From contig NZ_JAJAVB010000048.1 of NCBI RefSeq assembly GCF_020615385.1, positions 62,001 to 126,000 of the forward strand: DNA of 64,000 bases, written 5' to 3'. The notes beneath the pieces are model-generated. The model was given only the letters and a program-made list of their open reading frames with translations. It was not told where the DNA came from and made no database searches. Each line of letters opens with the position of its first letter. Position 1 is the first letter of the stretch. Position numbers and translations under genes: made by a program. Of this stretch, positions 52,946 through 61,437 are shown one piece after another. This DNA is from Jiella soli. Its GTDB lineage: Bacteria; Pseudomonadota; Alphaproteobacteria; Rhizobiales; Rhizobiaceae.

Positions 52946-53473
52946 TCAGCTGTGAAATGCCGTCTTCAACAGATCGATCTGCTGGCCCACTGGATTGGGG
53001 CTTTCGCCCTCACTCTCGACGGCCGCGCCGTAGATCTCGCGGTCGAGCATGGCGATCCGCCGCTCCAGCTTCTGAGCGCGCTCGACGAGGCTGCGGAAGT
53101 CCTCCGGCAGTTCCGGATATTGCGGGGAATCCTTGGCGCTGCCGAGACCTTCGAGCCGCACCTTGACCTTCTCCGCCTCGACCTGCGCCCGGGACATATC
53201 CCCCTGGTTCGCCGCCCGCTGCAGGAGCAGCCAGGAGGCGACCTGCATCAACCGGGTGGTCAGCCGCATGGATTCGGCGGCGTAAAGCGTCGCCGTCGCC
53301 TTGGACAGGTCCTTGGCGTCCTTGCGCCCGTCGCCGTCGAGATAGACGGCGGTCTCGTCGACCAGCGCCATGCCCTCGTTGAACAGGGGCTGGAACGAGC
53401 GGGAAAAGGCCAAGTGCTCCGCCAGGCGAATGGTTCGGTCGTCGTCTCTTGAGTCGGTCATTTGCGTCGTCAT
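52946..53473 (-). CDS. rcdA: RcdA-like protein (DUF1465)
   Basis: A 175-residue helical protein with the DUF1465 signature (LAEHLAFSRSFQPLFNEGM near 18-36; DETAVYLDGDGR; AAESMRLTTRLMQVASWLLL). In Caulobacter this family, RcdA, helps deliver the cell-cycle regulator CtrA to ClpXP for degradation. The ATG at 53473 is chosen; a TTG at 53485 or an ATG at 53461 are alternatives. A CtrA-box-like element lies 125 bases upstream. Opposes qor across a 476-base regulatory region. Confidence 0.88.
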   Translation of the reverse strand: MTTQMTDSRDDDRTIRLAEHLAFSRSFQPLFNEGMALVDETAVYLDGDGRKDAKDLSKATATLYAAESMRLTTRLMQVASWLLLQRAANQGDMSRAQVEAEKVKVRLEGLGSAKDSPQYPELPEDFRSLVERAQKLERRIAMLDREIYGAAVESEGESPNPVGQQIDLLKTAFHS

Positions 53474-53599
53474 CGCCTGAGACAAACTCCAAAAGCGCCG
53501 TCCGGGTTCAAAAACAATCCTGCCGACGCGGCGGAGCCGACAGCAAAAAACAGGGTGATGCCAAGCCGCACGCTTTGCAAGCCGCCGTTTAGATAATGC

Positions 53600-53614
53600 T
53601 TAACTGTCGTTAAC
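53600..53614. promoter_or_regulatory. CtrA-box-like element (TTAA-N6-TTAAC)
   Basis: TTAA (53600-53603), six bases, TTAAC (53610-53614) in an otherwise GC-rich region. The CtrA consensus is TTAA-N7-TTAAC, so the spacer is one base short. It lies upstream of rcdA and downstream of the candidate small transcript. Its position near a gene of the CtrA degradation pathway is suggestive only. Confidence 0.4.
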
Positions 53615-53707
53615 GGTTGCCGGGCGCGGCAAGATGCCGTCGCGCGGGATGTTTTCCGCAGAGCGCCGTCGCCAGCTGCATCGGCGCAATCTTCCGGCCG
53701 AGCGCGC

Positions 53708-53737
53708 AAAAAAAAAGAGCCGCGGGATGGCGGCTCT
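53708..53737 (-). terminator. Free-standing intrinsic terminator, minus strand
   Basis: Minus-strand stem AGAGCCGC/GCGGCTCT (53716-53737, 6-base loop) followed by eight or nine T (53708-53716). It is one of the best terminators in the window, yet the nearest upstream minus-strand gene starts more than 3 kb away, beyond several plus-strand genes. It therefore points to a short independent transcript. Confidence 0.85.
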
Positions 53738-53826
53738 CAGGAGTTTCAACAGGGAGGCGTCAAGCAGCGCGGGAACCGCACCGCCTATCCAGAGAACTGG
53801 ACTGATTTGAGTTAAACATCAGAAAG
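53708..53826 (-). ncRNA. Candidate small RNA or leader-peptide transcript
   Basis: A transcript of roughly 90-150 nt is implied by the terminator above; its 5' end is not defined. It contains CGCCTCCCTG, an anti-Shine-Dalgarno-like run, between a possible 5' hairpin and the terminator. It also contains a 19-codon reading frame (53760-53819, beginning MFNSNQSSSLDRRCG) with no obvious ribosome site. Either a regulatory RNA or a tiny peptide gene is possible. Prediction only. Confidence 0.35.
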
Positions 53827-53827
53827 C

Positions 53828-53843
53828 TTACCCGAGGATTAAC
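53828..53843. promoter_or_regulatory. CtrA-box-like element (TTAC-N7-TTAAC)
   Basis: TTAC (53828-53831), seven bases, TTAAC (53839-53843). It matches the CtrA consensus TTAA-N7-TTAAC except for one base and has the correct spacing. It lies 107 bases before qor and at the presumed 5' end of the minus-strand small transcript, so it could control either. Confidence 0.45.
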
Positions 53844-53949
53844 GGGGGCTCGCCTTCGCAAGAATTCCTCTACCTTCCGGGCCCTGGGAACGGCGGCAGG
53901 AGGCTTGGGTCTCGCATCACCGGACCTCATTGGATGGAAGGACACGAGA

Positions 53950-54957
53950 ATGGCGATCCCCGACGAAATGGACGCGATCCTGATCCGCGAGCCGGGAGGC
54001 CCGGAGGTTCTGGAGCCTGGCCGCCGTCCGGTGCCGAAGCCGGGTCCGGGCGAGATCCTCGTCGCCGTCGCAGCCGCCGGCATCAACCGTCCCGATGTCC
54101 TGCAGCGCCAGGGCGCCTATCCGCCGCCCGCAGGGGCGCCGGACTGGCCGGGCCTCGAGATCGCGGGGACGGTCGCCGCGGCCGGCGATGGCGCGAGCCG
54201 CTTTTCCATCGGCGACCGGGTGATGGCGCTCCTGCCGGGCGGCGGTTATGCCGAATATGCCTGCGTGAACGAGACCAACGCGCTGCCGGTGCCGGCGAGC
54301 CTCTCCATGGAGGAAGCGGCCGGCGTGCCGGAGACCTTCTTCACCGTCTGGCACAACGTCTTCCAGCGCGGCGGCCTCCGGTCGGGCGAAACCTTCCTCG
54401 TCCATGGCGGCACGTCGGGGATCGGCACGACCGCGATCCAGCTCGCCACGGAGTTCGGCGCGCGGGTCTTCGCCACCGCCGGCAGCGCAGAGAAGTGCCG
54501 GGCAGCCGAGAAGCTCGGCGCCGACGCCTGCATCAACTACCGCGAGGCGGATTTCGTCGAGACGCTTCGTGAGGCGACCGGCGGACGCGGCATCGACCTT
54601 GTCCTCGACATGGTCGGCGGCGACTATACCAACCGCAATCTCAAGGTCTCCGCGGAAGACGGGCGCATCGTCCAGATCGCCTTTCTGAAGGGCCCGAAGG
54701 TCGAGATCGACCTCAACCTCGTGATGCGCAAGCGGCTGACCCTGACCGGCTCGACGCTGCGCAACCGCCCCGTCGCATTCAAGGCGGGAATTGCAGCCGA
54801 ACTGGCAACGCACGTCGTGCCCCTGTTCGAGAGCGGCGCGGTGAAGCCGCTGATCGAGAAGACCTATCCGCTCGCCGAGGCCGCCGAGGCACACCGCCAC
54901 ATGGACGCCGACCATATCGGCAAGGTGATCCTGACCACGCGCGGGAGCTCGAACTGA
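53950..54957 (+). CDS. NAD(P)H-quinone oxidoreductase, zinc-independent MDR family
   Basis: A 335-residue medium-chain reductase of the QOR/PIG3 type: catalytic-domain motif GINRPDVLQRQGAYPPP (near 42-58), cofactor loop VHGGTSGIGTTAIQLA (near 147-162), and the C-terminal HRHMDADHIGKVILT. The structural-zinc cysteines of alcohol dehydrogenases are absent. Reduces quinones or enones with NADPH in the cytosol. ATG 53950 follows AAGGACACGAGA. In related genomes it neighbours rcdA; here the space between them holds CtrA-like boxes and a candidate small RNA. Confidence 0.9.
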   Translation: MAIPDEMDAILIREPGGPEVLEPGRRPVPKPGPGEILVAVAAAGINRPDVLQRQGAYPPPAGAPDWPGLEIAGTVAAAGDGASRFSIGDRVMALLPGGGYAEYACVNETNALPVPASLSMEEAAGVPETFFTVWHNVFQRGGLRSGETFLVHGGTSGIGTTAIQLATEFGARVFATAGSAEKCRAAEKLGADACINYREADFVETLREATGGRGIDLVLDMVGGDYTNRNLKVSAEDGRIVQIAFLKGPKVEIDLNLVMRKRLTLTGSTLRNRPVAFKAGIAAELATHVVPLFESGAVKPLIEKTYPLAEAAEAHRHMDADHIGKVILTTRGSSN

Positions 54958-55075
54958 GGTCCCGGCGTCCCGCAGCGGCGTCTATCGGCCGGCGTTTGCC
55001 GGGCGCGATGTCTTCCGCATGCCGCGGGTGTCGCTGCCTGCATCATCGTCCGCATGGCGCCGGGGGGCGGAGCCG

Positions 55076-56107
55076 ATGATCGACTTCGAAGGGTTCGGCC
55101 TCTACGCGAACATCGCGCTTTTCGCCGCGGCCGCGGCGGCGATCGCCTTCGCGGGCGTGCGGCTCTCCTATATCGCCGACGAACTCGCCGATCGCACCGG
55201 GCTCGGCGAAGTCGTGGCCGGAGCGCTCTTCGTCGGCGCCTCGACCTCGCTGCCGGGCGCGATCACCTCGGTGGCGACCGCCTGGCAGGGCTTTCCCTCG
55301 CTCGCGATCGGCAATGCGCTCGGCGGACTGACTGCCCAGACATTGTTCATCGCGATCGCCGACGTGTTCTACCGCCGAGCCAATCTCGAACACGCGGCCG
55401 CAACGCCCGTCGCCGTCGCGCAGGGCGTCCTGCTCCTGGCGCTCCTGTGCATCGCCCTCATCGCCTCGACGATCCCGAACCTCGCGATCTTCGGGATCCA
55501 CCCGGCCTCCTTTGTCCTGCCGGTCGGCTACGGGTTCGGCCTGTTCCTCCTGCGCTCGGTGCACCAGGCGGATATGTGGCGCGCGACGGTGACGGACGAG
55601 ACGCGCGAGGAGACTTCCGATCCTGAGGAAAGCGACGACGAGCGCAGCAACCGCCGGCTGTGGTCGCTGTTTCTCCTGTGGGCGGCAATTACCGCGATCG
55701 CGGGCTTTGTCGTCGGCGAGACCAGCATCGCCATCGTCTCGGAAGCGGGGCTGTCCTCGACGCTGTTCGGCACGACCTTCACCGCCATCGCCAACTCCCT
55801 GCCCGAACTCGTCACGGCGATCGCGGCGGTCAGGATTGGCGCGGTCGGCCTTGCCGTCGGCGACATCATCGGCGGCAACGCGTTCGAGGTCCTGTTCCTC
55901 AGCCTTGCCGATTTCGTTTATCCGCAGTCGATCTACAGCGAGATGAAACCGGACGACCAGGCGACGGCGCTGTTCGCCATGCTGATGGTCTCGCTCGTCG
56001 TACTCGGCATGATGAAGCGCGATCGCAAGGGCCCGTTCAACATCGGCTTCGAGAGCGTGGCCGTCTTCGTTCTCTACGGCCTCTCGGTGCTCGTGCTTCT
56101 TGTCTAG
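55076..56107 (+). CDS. CaCA-family cation (sodium/calcium) exchanger
   Basis: A 343-residue inner-membrane protein with about ten helices and two alpha repeats: VGASTSLPGAITSV (near 55-68) and TAIANSLPELVTAIAAVRIG (near 235-254), the latter followed by GDIIGGNAFEV. An acidic cytoplasmic loop (near 175-190, ETREETSDPEESDDERS) separates the halves. Predicted to exchange Ca or another cation against Na or protons. ATG 55076 follows GGGGGCGGAG. Confidence 0.87.
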   Translation: MIDFEGFGLYANIALFAAAAAAIAFAGVRLSYIADELADRTGLGEVVAGALFVGASTSLPGAITSVATAWQGFPSLAIGNALGGLTAQTLFIAIADVFYRRANLEHAAATPVAVAQGVLLLALLCIALIASTIPNLAIFGIHPASFVLPVGYGFGLFLLRSVHQADMWRATVTDETREETSDPEESDDERSNRRLWSLFLLWAAITAIAGFVVGETSIAIVSEAGLSSTLFGTTFTAIANSLPELVTAIAAVRIGAVGLAVGDIIGGNAFEVLFLSLADFVYPQSIYSEMKPDDQATALFAMLMVSLVVLGMMKRDRKGPFNIGFESVAVFVLYGLSVLVLLV

Positions 56108-56259
56108 AAGATGCCGGTTCTCGGGCGCCGGGGCGGAAATCGTTGCCGCTTCCTTGCGCCACTGGTCGCCATTCTTTATATCGAATCACGAATTTCCGGA
56201 CATGTGGCGACGATCCACGGCCTGTCTCCCCGGGGCAGGCGCACAGGAGGATTTTATCC

Positions 56260-56961
56260 ATGGCTCAGCAACTTTTGATGCCGAAGGCGACGGCAGTCTG
56301 GCTGGTCGACAACACTTCGCTCTCTTTTGAACAGATTGCCGATTTCTGCACGCTGCATCCGCTCGAAGTGAAGGCGATCGCCGACGGCGAGTCGGCGCAG
56401 GGGATCAAGGGCCTCGACCCGGTGATGACCGGCCAGCTGACGCGCGACGAGATCGAGCGCGGCGAGCGCGACACCAAGCATCGGCTGAAGATCGCCGCGC
56501 CGAAGGTCCGGGTGCCCGAGTCCAAGCGCAAGGGTCCGCGCTACACCCCCGTCTCCAAGCGACAGGACCGGCCGAACGCCATCCTCTGGCTGGTGCGCAA
56601 TCATCCCGAGCTGAAGGACGCGCAGATCTCGCGGCTGGTCGGCACGACCAAGAACACCATTCAGCAGATCCGCGAGCGCACCCACTGGAACTCGGCCAAT
56701 CTGCAGCCGATGGATCCGGTCACGCTCGGTCTGTGCTCGCAGATCGATCTCGACCTCGAGGTCGACAAGGCGACGCGGGGCCTGCCGCCGCGGCCCGAGG
56801 AGCTCGACGAGGAGGAGCGTCTCCTGTCCGCCTCCCAAACCCAGAACTGGGGCCGGCCGCAGCCGCGCGAGGAGGACGAGATCGACGAAGCGGCGGTGTT
56901 CGCCAAGCTCTCCTCCATGCGCCGCAGCGAGCCGGACGAGGACGAAGACGAGCAGGGCTGA
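56260..56961 (+). CDS. trcR: TrcR-like protein (DUF1013)
   Basis: A 233-residue alphaproteobacterial protein with the DUF1013 pattern (LLMPKATAVWLVDNTSLSFE at 5-24; NAILWLVRNHPELKDAQISR; VGTTKNTIQQIRERTHWNS). Two HTH-like segments are visible; the tail is very acidic. The Caulobacter homologue TrcR associates with RNA polymerase and influences CtrA-dependent cell-cycle transcription. ATG 56260 is preceded by CAGGAGG at nine bases. Together with rcdA 3 kb away this is a small cell-cycle cluster. Confidence 0.92.
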   Translation: MAQQLLMPKATAVWLVDNTSLSFEQIADFCTLHPLEVKAIADGESAQGIKGLDPVMTGQLTRDEIERGERDTKHRLKIAAPKVRVPESKRKGPRYTPVSKRQDRPNAILWLVRNHPELKDAQISRLVGTTKNTIQQIRERTHWNSANLQPMDPVTLGLCSQIDLDLEVDKATRGLPPRPEELDEEERLLSASQTQNWGRPQPREEDEIDEAAVFAKLSSMRRSEPDEDEDEQG

Positions 56962-57145
56962 TCCGCCCGGCTTTTTCTGGTGTCTCCAGCGCCCGTCGCA
57001 GGCTGCCGTCTGCGTGTCGACTGGCGGCACGGGGGCGGGAGTATTGGCCTCCACACTTCCGGCCGGCCGTACGACGAAGCGGGCGCGAGGACGTAGATTC
57101 AAAGTGATAGTGCGTCTTTGTGCGCCCGGTCGGGCGCACGGCGCT

Positions 57146-57937
57146 CTAGTCTTCGTCCTTGACCTCGACCGTGTAGTTCAGCGGCATCCGCCCGCCATCG
57201 GCATAGACCGTCTGGCCGGTCATGTAGCTGGCATCGTCCGAGGCGAGGAAGGCGGCGATCGCCGCGATTTCCCGCGGCTGGCCGATCCGCCCCAGCGGGG
57301 TCCGTGACAGGATCTTCTTCTGCGCCGCCTCGTCGTCGGCGACCGCTCTCAGGATGTCGGTCATGATCGAGCCGGGGCCGATGGCGTTGACGCGGATGCC
57401 GTATTTGGCGAGCGACAGGGCCATCACCTTGGTCAATTGGTTGATGCCGCCCTTGGAGACGGAATAGCCGACCTGGTCGGGAAGCGCGAAGACCGCGTTG
57501 ACCGAGGACATGTTGACGATCGTGCCGGCCGGGCCCCCGGACTTCACCTTGTCGACCAGATGGCGCGCGACCGCCTGGCCGCAGAGGAACGCGCCCTTCA
57601 GATTGACCGCGAGCACGCGGTCGAAATCCGCCTCTTCCAAGTCCAGGAAGTCGCCCTTGTGGACCATGCCGGCATTGTTGACGAGGATGTCGATATCGCC
57701 GAACTGGTCGAGCGCTGCGGCGACGAGATTGTGGACATGCAGCCGTTCGGCGACGTTGCAGACCACCGCCCGCACCTCGCCGAGTTCGGCCAACTCGCTG
57801 GCGGCGGCGGTCCCGGCCTTCTCGTCGATATCGGCGATGACGACCTTGGCGCCGTCATGCAGGAAGCGCCGGGCGATCGCATAGCCGATCCCCTTCGCTC
57901 CGCCGGTTACGATCGCGACGCGTCCGTCGAGTGCCAT
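57146..57937 (-). CDS. SDR family oxidoreductase
   Basis: A classical 263-residue SDR: TGGAKGIG (11-18), NNAG near 90-93, catalytic Ser near 145, Tyr/Lys in YSVSK near 158-162, and the SDR tail GQTVYADGGRMPLNY. ATG 57937 follows GAGGGAG. It is the last of three minus-strand genes (Fae-like, SDR, SDR) with intergenic gaps of 109 and 274 bases. Substrate unknown; sequence resembles polyol or 3-oxoacyl reductases. Confidence 0.9.
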   Translation of the reverse strand: MALDGRVAIVTGGAKGIGYAIARRFLHDGAKVVIADIDEKAGTAAASELAELGEVRAVVCNVAERLHVHNLVAAALDQFGDIDILVNNAGMVHKGDFLDLEEADFDRVLAVNLKGAFLCGQAVARHLVDKVKSGGPAGTIVNMSSVNAVFALPDQVGYSVSKGGINQLTKVMALSLAKYGIRVNAIGPGSIMTDILRAVADDEAAQKKILSRTPLGRIGQPREIAAIAAFLASDDASYMTGQTVYADGGRMPLNYTVEVKDED

Positions 57938-58046
57938 CGCGGGTCTCCCTCGTCATGCGGCCGCCCATCGCGGCTATCGCTCCCCTTCTAGCAGAAGCGC
58001 CCGCGATTGGCAGGCATGGCCCCGGCGGCCCGCCTGAGGCCGCAGT

Positions 58047-58856
58047 TCAGCCATTGCCGCGAAAGCCCGGATAGAGCGTCATGCCGCCGTCGACGAAGAA
58101 GGTCTGGCCGGTGACGTAGTCGGCGGCGTCGGAGACGAGCCAGGCGACGGTGCGGCCGATATCCTCGGGATCTCCGACCCGGCCATGCGGAATGAGCTTC
58201 AGCATGTCGTCGAGATGCGCTTCGCGCTCCCCGGCGTTGATCGGCGTCGCGATGGCTCCCGGCGCGACCGCGTTCACCCGGATCTTCTCGCAGGCGACTT
58301 CCTGCGCGATCGACTGCATCAACAGGTTTATGCCGCCCTTGGACGCCGCGTAGTTCACATGGAAGGCCCAGGGGATGACCTGGTGCACTGAGGAATCGAA
58401 GACCAGCTTGCCGAGCGCCCGGCTGACATGTTCGCGCAGGCCCTTCTTGCGGAAGCGCCGTACCGCCTCGCGGCCGACGAGGAAGCCGCCGGTCAGATTG
58501 ACCGAAATCACCGTGTTCCAGTCGCCGAGGCTCATGTCGGCCAGGCGGGCGTCCTTCTGGAGGCCGGCATTCGACACGACGATGTCGACTGGTCCGAGTT
58601 CCTCCTCGGCCCGGTCGAACATGGCGACGACGTCCGCCTCGTCGGAGACGTCGGCCTGCACCTTGATGGCACGGCGGCCCATCGCCCTGATGTCGGAGAC
58701 GATGGCGTCGGCATTGCGCTCCTCGCCATGGTAGTTGACCACCACGTCGGCTCCGGCCTTGCCGAGTTCGCGGGCCGTCGCCTCGCCGATGCCGGACGAG
58801 GATCCGGTCACGATCGCGACCTGGCCGGAGAGGTCGTTGAGCTCAAAAGCCGCCAT
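58047..58856 (-). CDS. SDR family oxidoreductase, glucose 1-dehydrogenase-like
   Basis: A 269-residue SDR: TGSSSGIG (17-24), SNAG near 92-95, YAASK near 168-172 and the C-terminal GQTFFVDGGMTLYPGFRGNG resemble the glucose 1-dehydrogenase subgroup. An extra segment (RRFRKKGLREHVSRALGKLV, near 130-149) sits before the catalytic Ser. ATG 58856 follows GGAGGACCGCA. Upstream neighbour of the other SDR on the same strand. Confidence 0.9.
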   Translation of the reverse strand: MAAFELNDLSGQVAIVTGSSSGIGEATARELGKAGADVVVNYHGEERNADAIVSDIRAMGRRAIKVQADVSDEADVVAMFDRAEEELGPVDIVVSNAGLQKDARLADMSLGDWNTVISVNLTGGFLVGREAVRRFRKKGLREHVSRALGKLVFDSSVHQVIPWAFHVNYAASKGGINLLMQSIAQEVACEKIRVNAVAPGAIATPINAGEREAHLDDMLKLIPHGRVGDPEDIGRTVAWLVSDAADYVTGQTFFVDGGMTLYPGFRGNG

Positions 58857-58976
58857 TGCGGTCCTCCATCATCTGGAATGCACCCGCCCGGCGTCGCGCT
58901 CGGCATGCGGACGGTGTTTCCGCCGCAGGCCGGGCAGGCGCCGGCAGGAACCGGCGCCTGTGACAAGGAAATCCCG

Positions 58977-59000
58977 CCGGACCGGGTATACCCGGTCCGG
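58977..59000. repeat. Perfect 24-base palindrome
   Basis: The arm CCGGACCGGGTA is followed immediately by its complement, giving a 12-bp arm palindrome with no loop in the 274-base space upstream of the glucose-dehydrogenase-like SDR. The lack of a loop and T tract argues against a terminator. It could be an operator dimer site for control of the SDR genes. Confidence 0.5.
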
Positions 59001-59130
59001 GGTTCTTCTGCGGGCGCGTCCTGCCACCGGGAAAGTCTGGTAGAGGCGAACGCCGCCGCCGAGGCATTGCGGCGCCGCGCCCGGAGTGAATCGTCTCCGG
59101 CCGAGAGAGTTCCCCCGGCGGCCGGACGGC

Positions 59131-59679
59131 TCAGATTTTTCCGTCGAGCCCCATCTGGTAATATTTGTGGACGATCTGGTCCTGGTTCTCGAGCAGCCAG
59201 TCGATCGAGGGCTCGTTCGCCATTGCCTTCTTGATCGCCTTCTTCATGCCCTCGCGGTGGATGTCGAACAGGATCTTGTGGTCGAGATCCTTCGCCTCGA
59301 CGATTGTCGGCGCCAGCCAGACCGAGCAGATGATGCCGAGTTCGTTCACCTGGTCCTTCGGCAGGATGCCCTCGCGCACCGCGTCGAGGACGCCGTTGGC
59401 GATCGCGAACTGCACGGTGCCCATCAGGATGTTGGTGTATTTCGGATCATCGACGGTCACCTTGGAGACGCAGAGCGTCACCGGACGGACCATGATATCG
59501 GTGTTGAGGAGGGCGAAGACGCGGCTGTGGCCCTTCACCTGGTCGCCGGTGAGCGTCGCCAGCGCCGTGCCGACCGGGCCGTCCAGCGCGCCGATGACGA
59601 CTTCCGGCTCGGCGGCCGTCCCGGGGGGGCCGCCCGCGACGAGCGCCTCGCCGGTGCGCATGATGATCTTCTCGCTCAT
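59131..59679 (-). CDS. Formaldehyde-activating enzyme (Fae) family homologue
   Basis: A 182-residue protein that follows the Fae fold: GEALV near 10-14, IGALDGPVGTALATL near 29-43, VSKVTVDDPKYTNILMG near 71-87, GVLDAVREGILPKDQ near 96-110 and a C-terminal helical tail. True Fae condenses formaldehyde with tetrahydromethanopterin and has a catalytic His in a NEVAHID-like segment; here the aligned stretch reads TAAEPEVVIG and no His is present. It may be a Fae2/Fae3-like paralogue with another ligand. ATG 59679 follows GGAGAGATCC. Confidence 0.82.
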   Translation of the reverse strand: MSEKIIMRTGEALVAGGPPGTAAEPEVVIGALDGPVGTALATLTGDQVKGHSRVFALLNTDIMVRPVTLCVSKVTVDDPKYTNILMGTVQFAIANGVLDAVREGILPKDQVNELGIICSVWLAPTIVEAKDLDHKILFDIHREGMKKAIKKAMANEPSIDWLLENQDQIVHKYYQMGLDGKI

Positions 59680-59834
59680 GGATCTCTCCGTCCGTGGTGA
59701 AATTTGGGGGATGCGGCCGTCTTTCGAACCGCCCGCGGCTGCGGCAGCCGCAAGGCCGAGAGGCATTCGGACATGCCTCCCGGTTCACGGCCGGGGCCTT
59801 CGACCGCCGGCCGTTCGCTGTCGAGGACCGGATT

Positions 59835-60455
59835 TCAGTCTTCGAGGATCGTCTTCTCGGCGATGGTCGAGTCGGCGTTCAGCCGGTAGACGATCGGCAC
59901 GCCCGTGGCGATCTCGCGGCCGACGATCTCCTCACCCGTAAGCCCTTCGAGGGCCATCACCATGGCGCGCAGCGAATTGCCGTGGGCTGCGACGAGGACG
60001 GTGCCGCCGGCCAGCACCTTCGGTTGGACGTCGTGGATGTAATAGGGCCAGACCCGCGCGCCGGTGTCCTTCAGGCTCTCGCCCCCCGGCGGCGGCGTGT
60101 CGTAGGAGCGGCGCCAGATATGGACCTGCTCCTCGCCCCATTTTTCCCGCGCATCGTCCTTGTTGAGGCCGGAGAGGTCGCCGTAGTCGCGCTCGTTGAG
60201 GGCTACGTTGCGGATCGTCTCCAGCCCCTCCTGGCCGAGTTCCTCCAGCATCAGCGTCAGCGTGCGCTGCGCCCGCGACAGGACGCTGGTGAAGGCGATG
60301 TCGGGCTTGAGCTCCGCCGCCTTCAGGCGTCGCCCGGCATCTCTCGCCTCCTCGATGCCCTTCTCCGTGAGGTCGGGGTCCTTCCAGCCGGTGAAGAGGT
60401 TCTTCAGGTTCCACTCGCTCTGGCCGTGGCGGACGAGGATGAGGGTTCGGGACAT
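59835..60455 (-). CDS. gpmA: 2,3-bisphosphoglycerate-dependent phosphoglycerate mutase
   Basis: Glycolytic mutase interconverting 3- and 2-phosphoglycerate. 206 residues. Phosphohistidine motif VRHGQSEWN with His10, the acid [10 protein letters not shown] near 86-95, and the second His in [10 protein letters not shown] near 155-164 are intact. Shorter than E. coli GpmA (250), as usual for alphaproteobacteria. Follows dapB on the same strand after 135 bases; that gap contains a Rhizobiales-type palindrome. Confidence 0.95.
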   Translation of the reverse strand: MSRTLILVRHGQSEWNLKNLFTGWKDPDLTEKGIEEARDAGRRLKAAELKPDIAFTSVLSRAQRTLTLMLEELGQEGLETIRNVALNERDYGDLSGLNKDDAREKWGEEQVHIWRRSYDTPPPGGESLKDTGARVWPYYIHDVQPKVLAGGTVLVAAHGNSLRAMVMALEGLTGEEIVGREIATGVPIVYRLNADSTIAEKTILED

Positions 60456-60480
60456 TGGGCTCTGCCTTCCTGGCTCCAAG

Positions 60481-60525
60481 GCATGATCCGGACAGAGGAA
60501 GACCGGTCTTCCGGCAGGATCATGC
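60481..60525. repeat. Rhizobiales-type intergenic palindromic element
   Basis: Outer arms GCATGATCC (60481-60489) and GGATCATGC (60517-60525) enclose a perfect inner palindrome GGAAGACCGGTCTTCC (60497-60512). This nested layout, with the GCATGATCC/GGATCATGC ends and a central ACCGGT, is the hallmark of repeat elements scattered in Rhizobium, Sinorhizobium and Mesorhizobium chromosomes. It lies between dapB and gpmA and may form a strong mRNA hairpin. Confidence 0.75.
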
Positions 60526-60590
60526 GACAACAAAAGCAAGGAGCGCGAAGCCGGCCGATCCGGCCGCACCGCGCTCCGGCGGCGCCGGGC

Positions 60591-61397
60591 TCAGCCGTTC
60601 AGGCCGAGGACGTCGCGCATGGAATAAAGGCCCGCCGGCCGGTCCTTCGCCCACAGAGCGGCGGCGACGGCGCCTCGGGCGAAGATCGCGCGGTCGGTCG
60701 CGCGGTGGGTGAGTTCGATGCGCTCGCCTTCGCCGGCGAGTATCACCGTGTGCTCGCCGACGACCGAGCCGCCGCGCAGCGTGGCAAAGCCGATCGTGCC
60801 CTCGGGCCGGGCGCCGGTGTGGCCGTCGCGCGAGCGCACGCTGGTCTCGGCAAGGTCGATCCCGCGGCCCTTCGCGGCCGCCTCGCCAAGGAGGAGGGCG
60901 GTGCCGGACGGGGCGTCCACCTTGTGCTTGTGGTGCATCTCCAGGACCTCGAGGTCGAAGGCTGCCGGCCCGAGCGCCCGCGCCGCCTGTTCGACGAGGC
61001 CGGCGAGGAGGTTGACGCCGAGGCTCATATTGCCGGACTTGACGATGACCGCGCGCTCGGCCGCCGCGGCGATCTCGGCCTCCTCGTCCGCGGAAAATCC
61101 GGTCGTGCCGATGACATGGACGAGGCCGCGCTCCGCAGCGCGCCGGGCATAGCCGGTCGAGACCGAAGGCACGGTGAAGTCGAGGATGCCGTCGGCGCCC
61201 TCAAGCGCCGCTTCCGGATCGGCGGCGACCGTCACGCCGAGCTCGTCGACACCCGCGAGTGCTCCCGCGTCCCGGCCGAGCGCCGGGGAGTTCGGCTGTT
61301 CCAGCGCGGCGGATAGCTCGGCGCCGGGCGTCTGCGCGACGATCTGTACCAGCGTCCGGCCCATCCGGCCGGCGGCCCCGAGAACGACCAGTCTCAT
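60591..61397 (-). CDS. dapB: 4-hydroxy-tetrahydrodipicolinate reductase
   Basis: NAD(P)H-dependent reductase in lysine and meso-diaminopimelate synthesis. 268 residues. Cofactor loop GAAGRMGR (7-14), VIGTTGFS near 99-106, and the active-site signature [15 protein letters not shown] near 151-165 are intact. ATG 61397 is preceded by GGGAG at nine bases. Sits between msbA-like and gpmA genes on the same strand. Confidence 0.96.
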   Translation of the reverse strand: MRLVVLGAAGRMGRTLVQIVAQTPGAELSAALEQPNSPALGRDAGALAGVDELGVTVAADPEAALEGADGILDFTVPSVSTGYARRAAERGLVHVIGTTGFSADEEAEIAAAAERAVIVKSGNMSLGVNLLAGLVEQAARALGPAAFDLEVLEMHHKHKVDAPSGTALLLGEAAAKGRGIDLAETSVRSRDGHTGARPEGTIGFATLRGGSVVGEHTVILAGEGERIELTHRATDRAIFARGAVAAALWAKDRPAGLYSMRDVLGLNG

Positions 61398-61437
61398 CGC
61401 ACGCACTCCCAAGCTTCCGTCTGCCGCGCTCTCGCGG

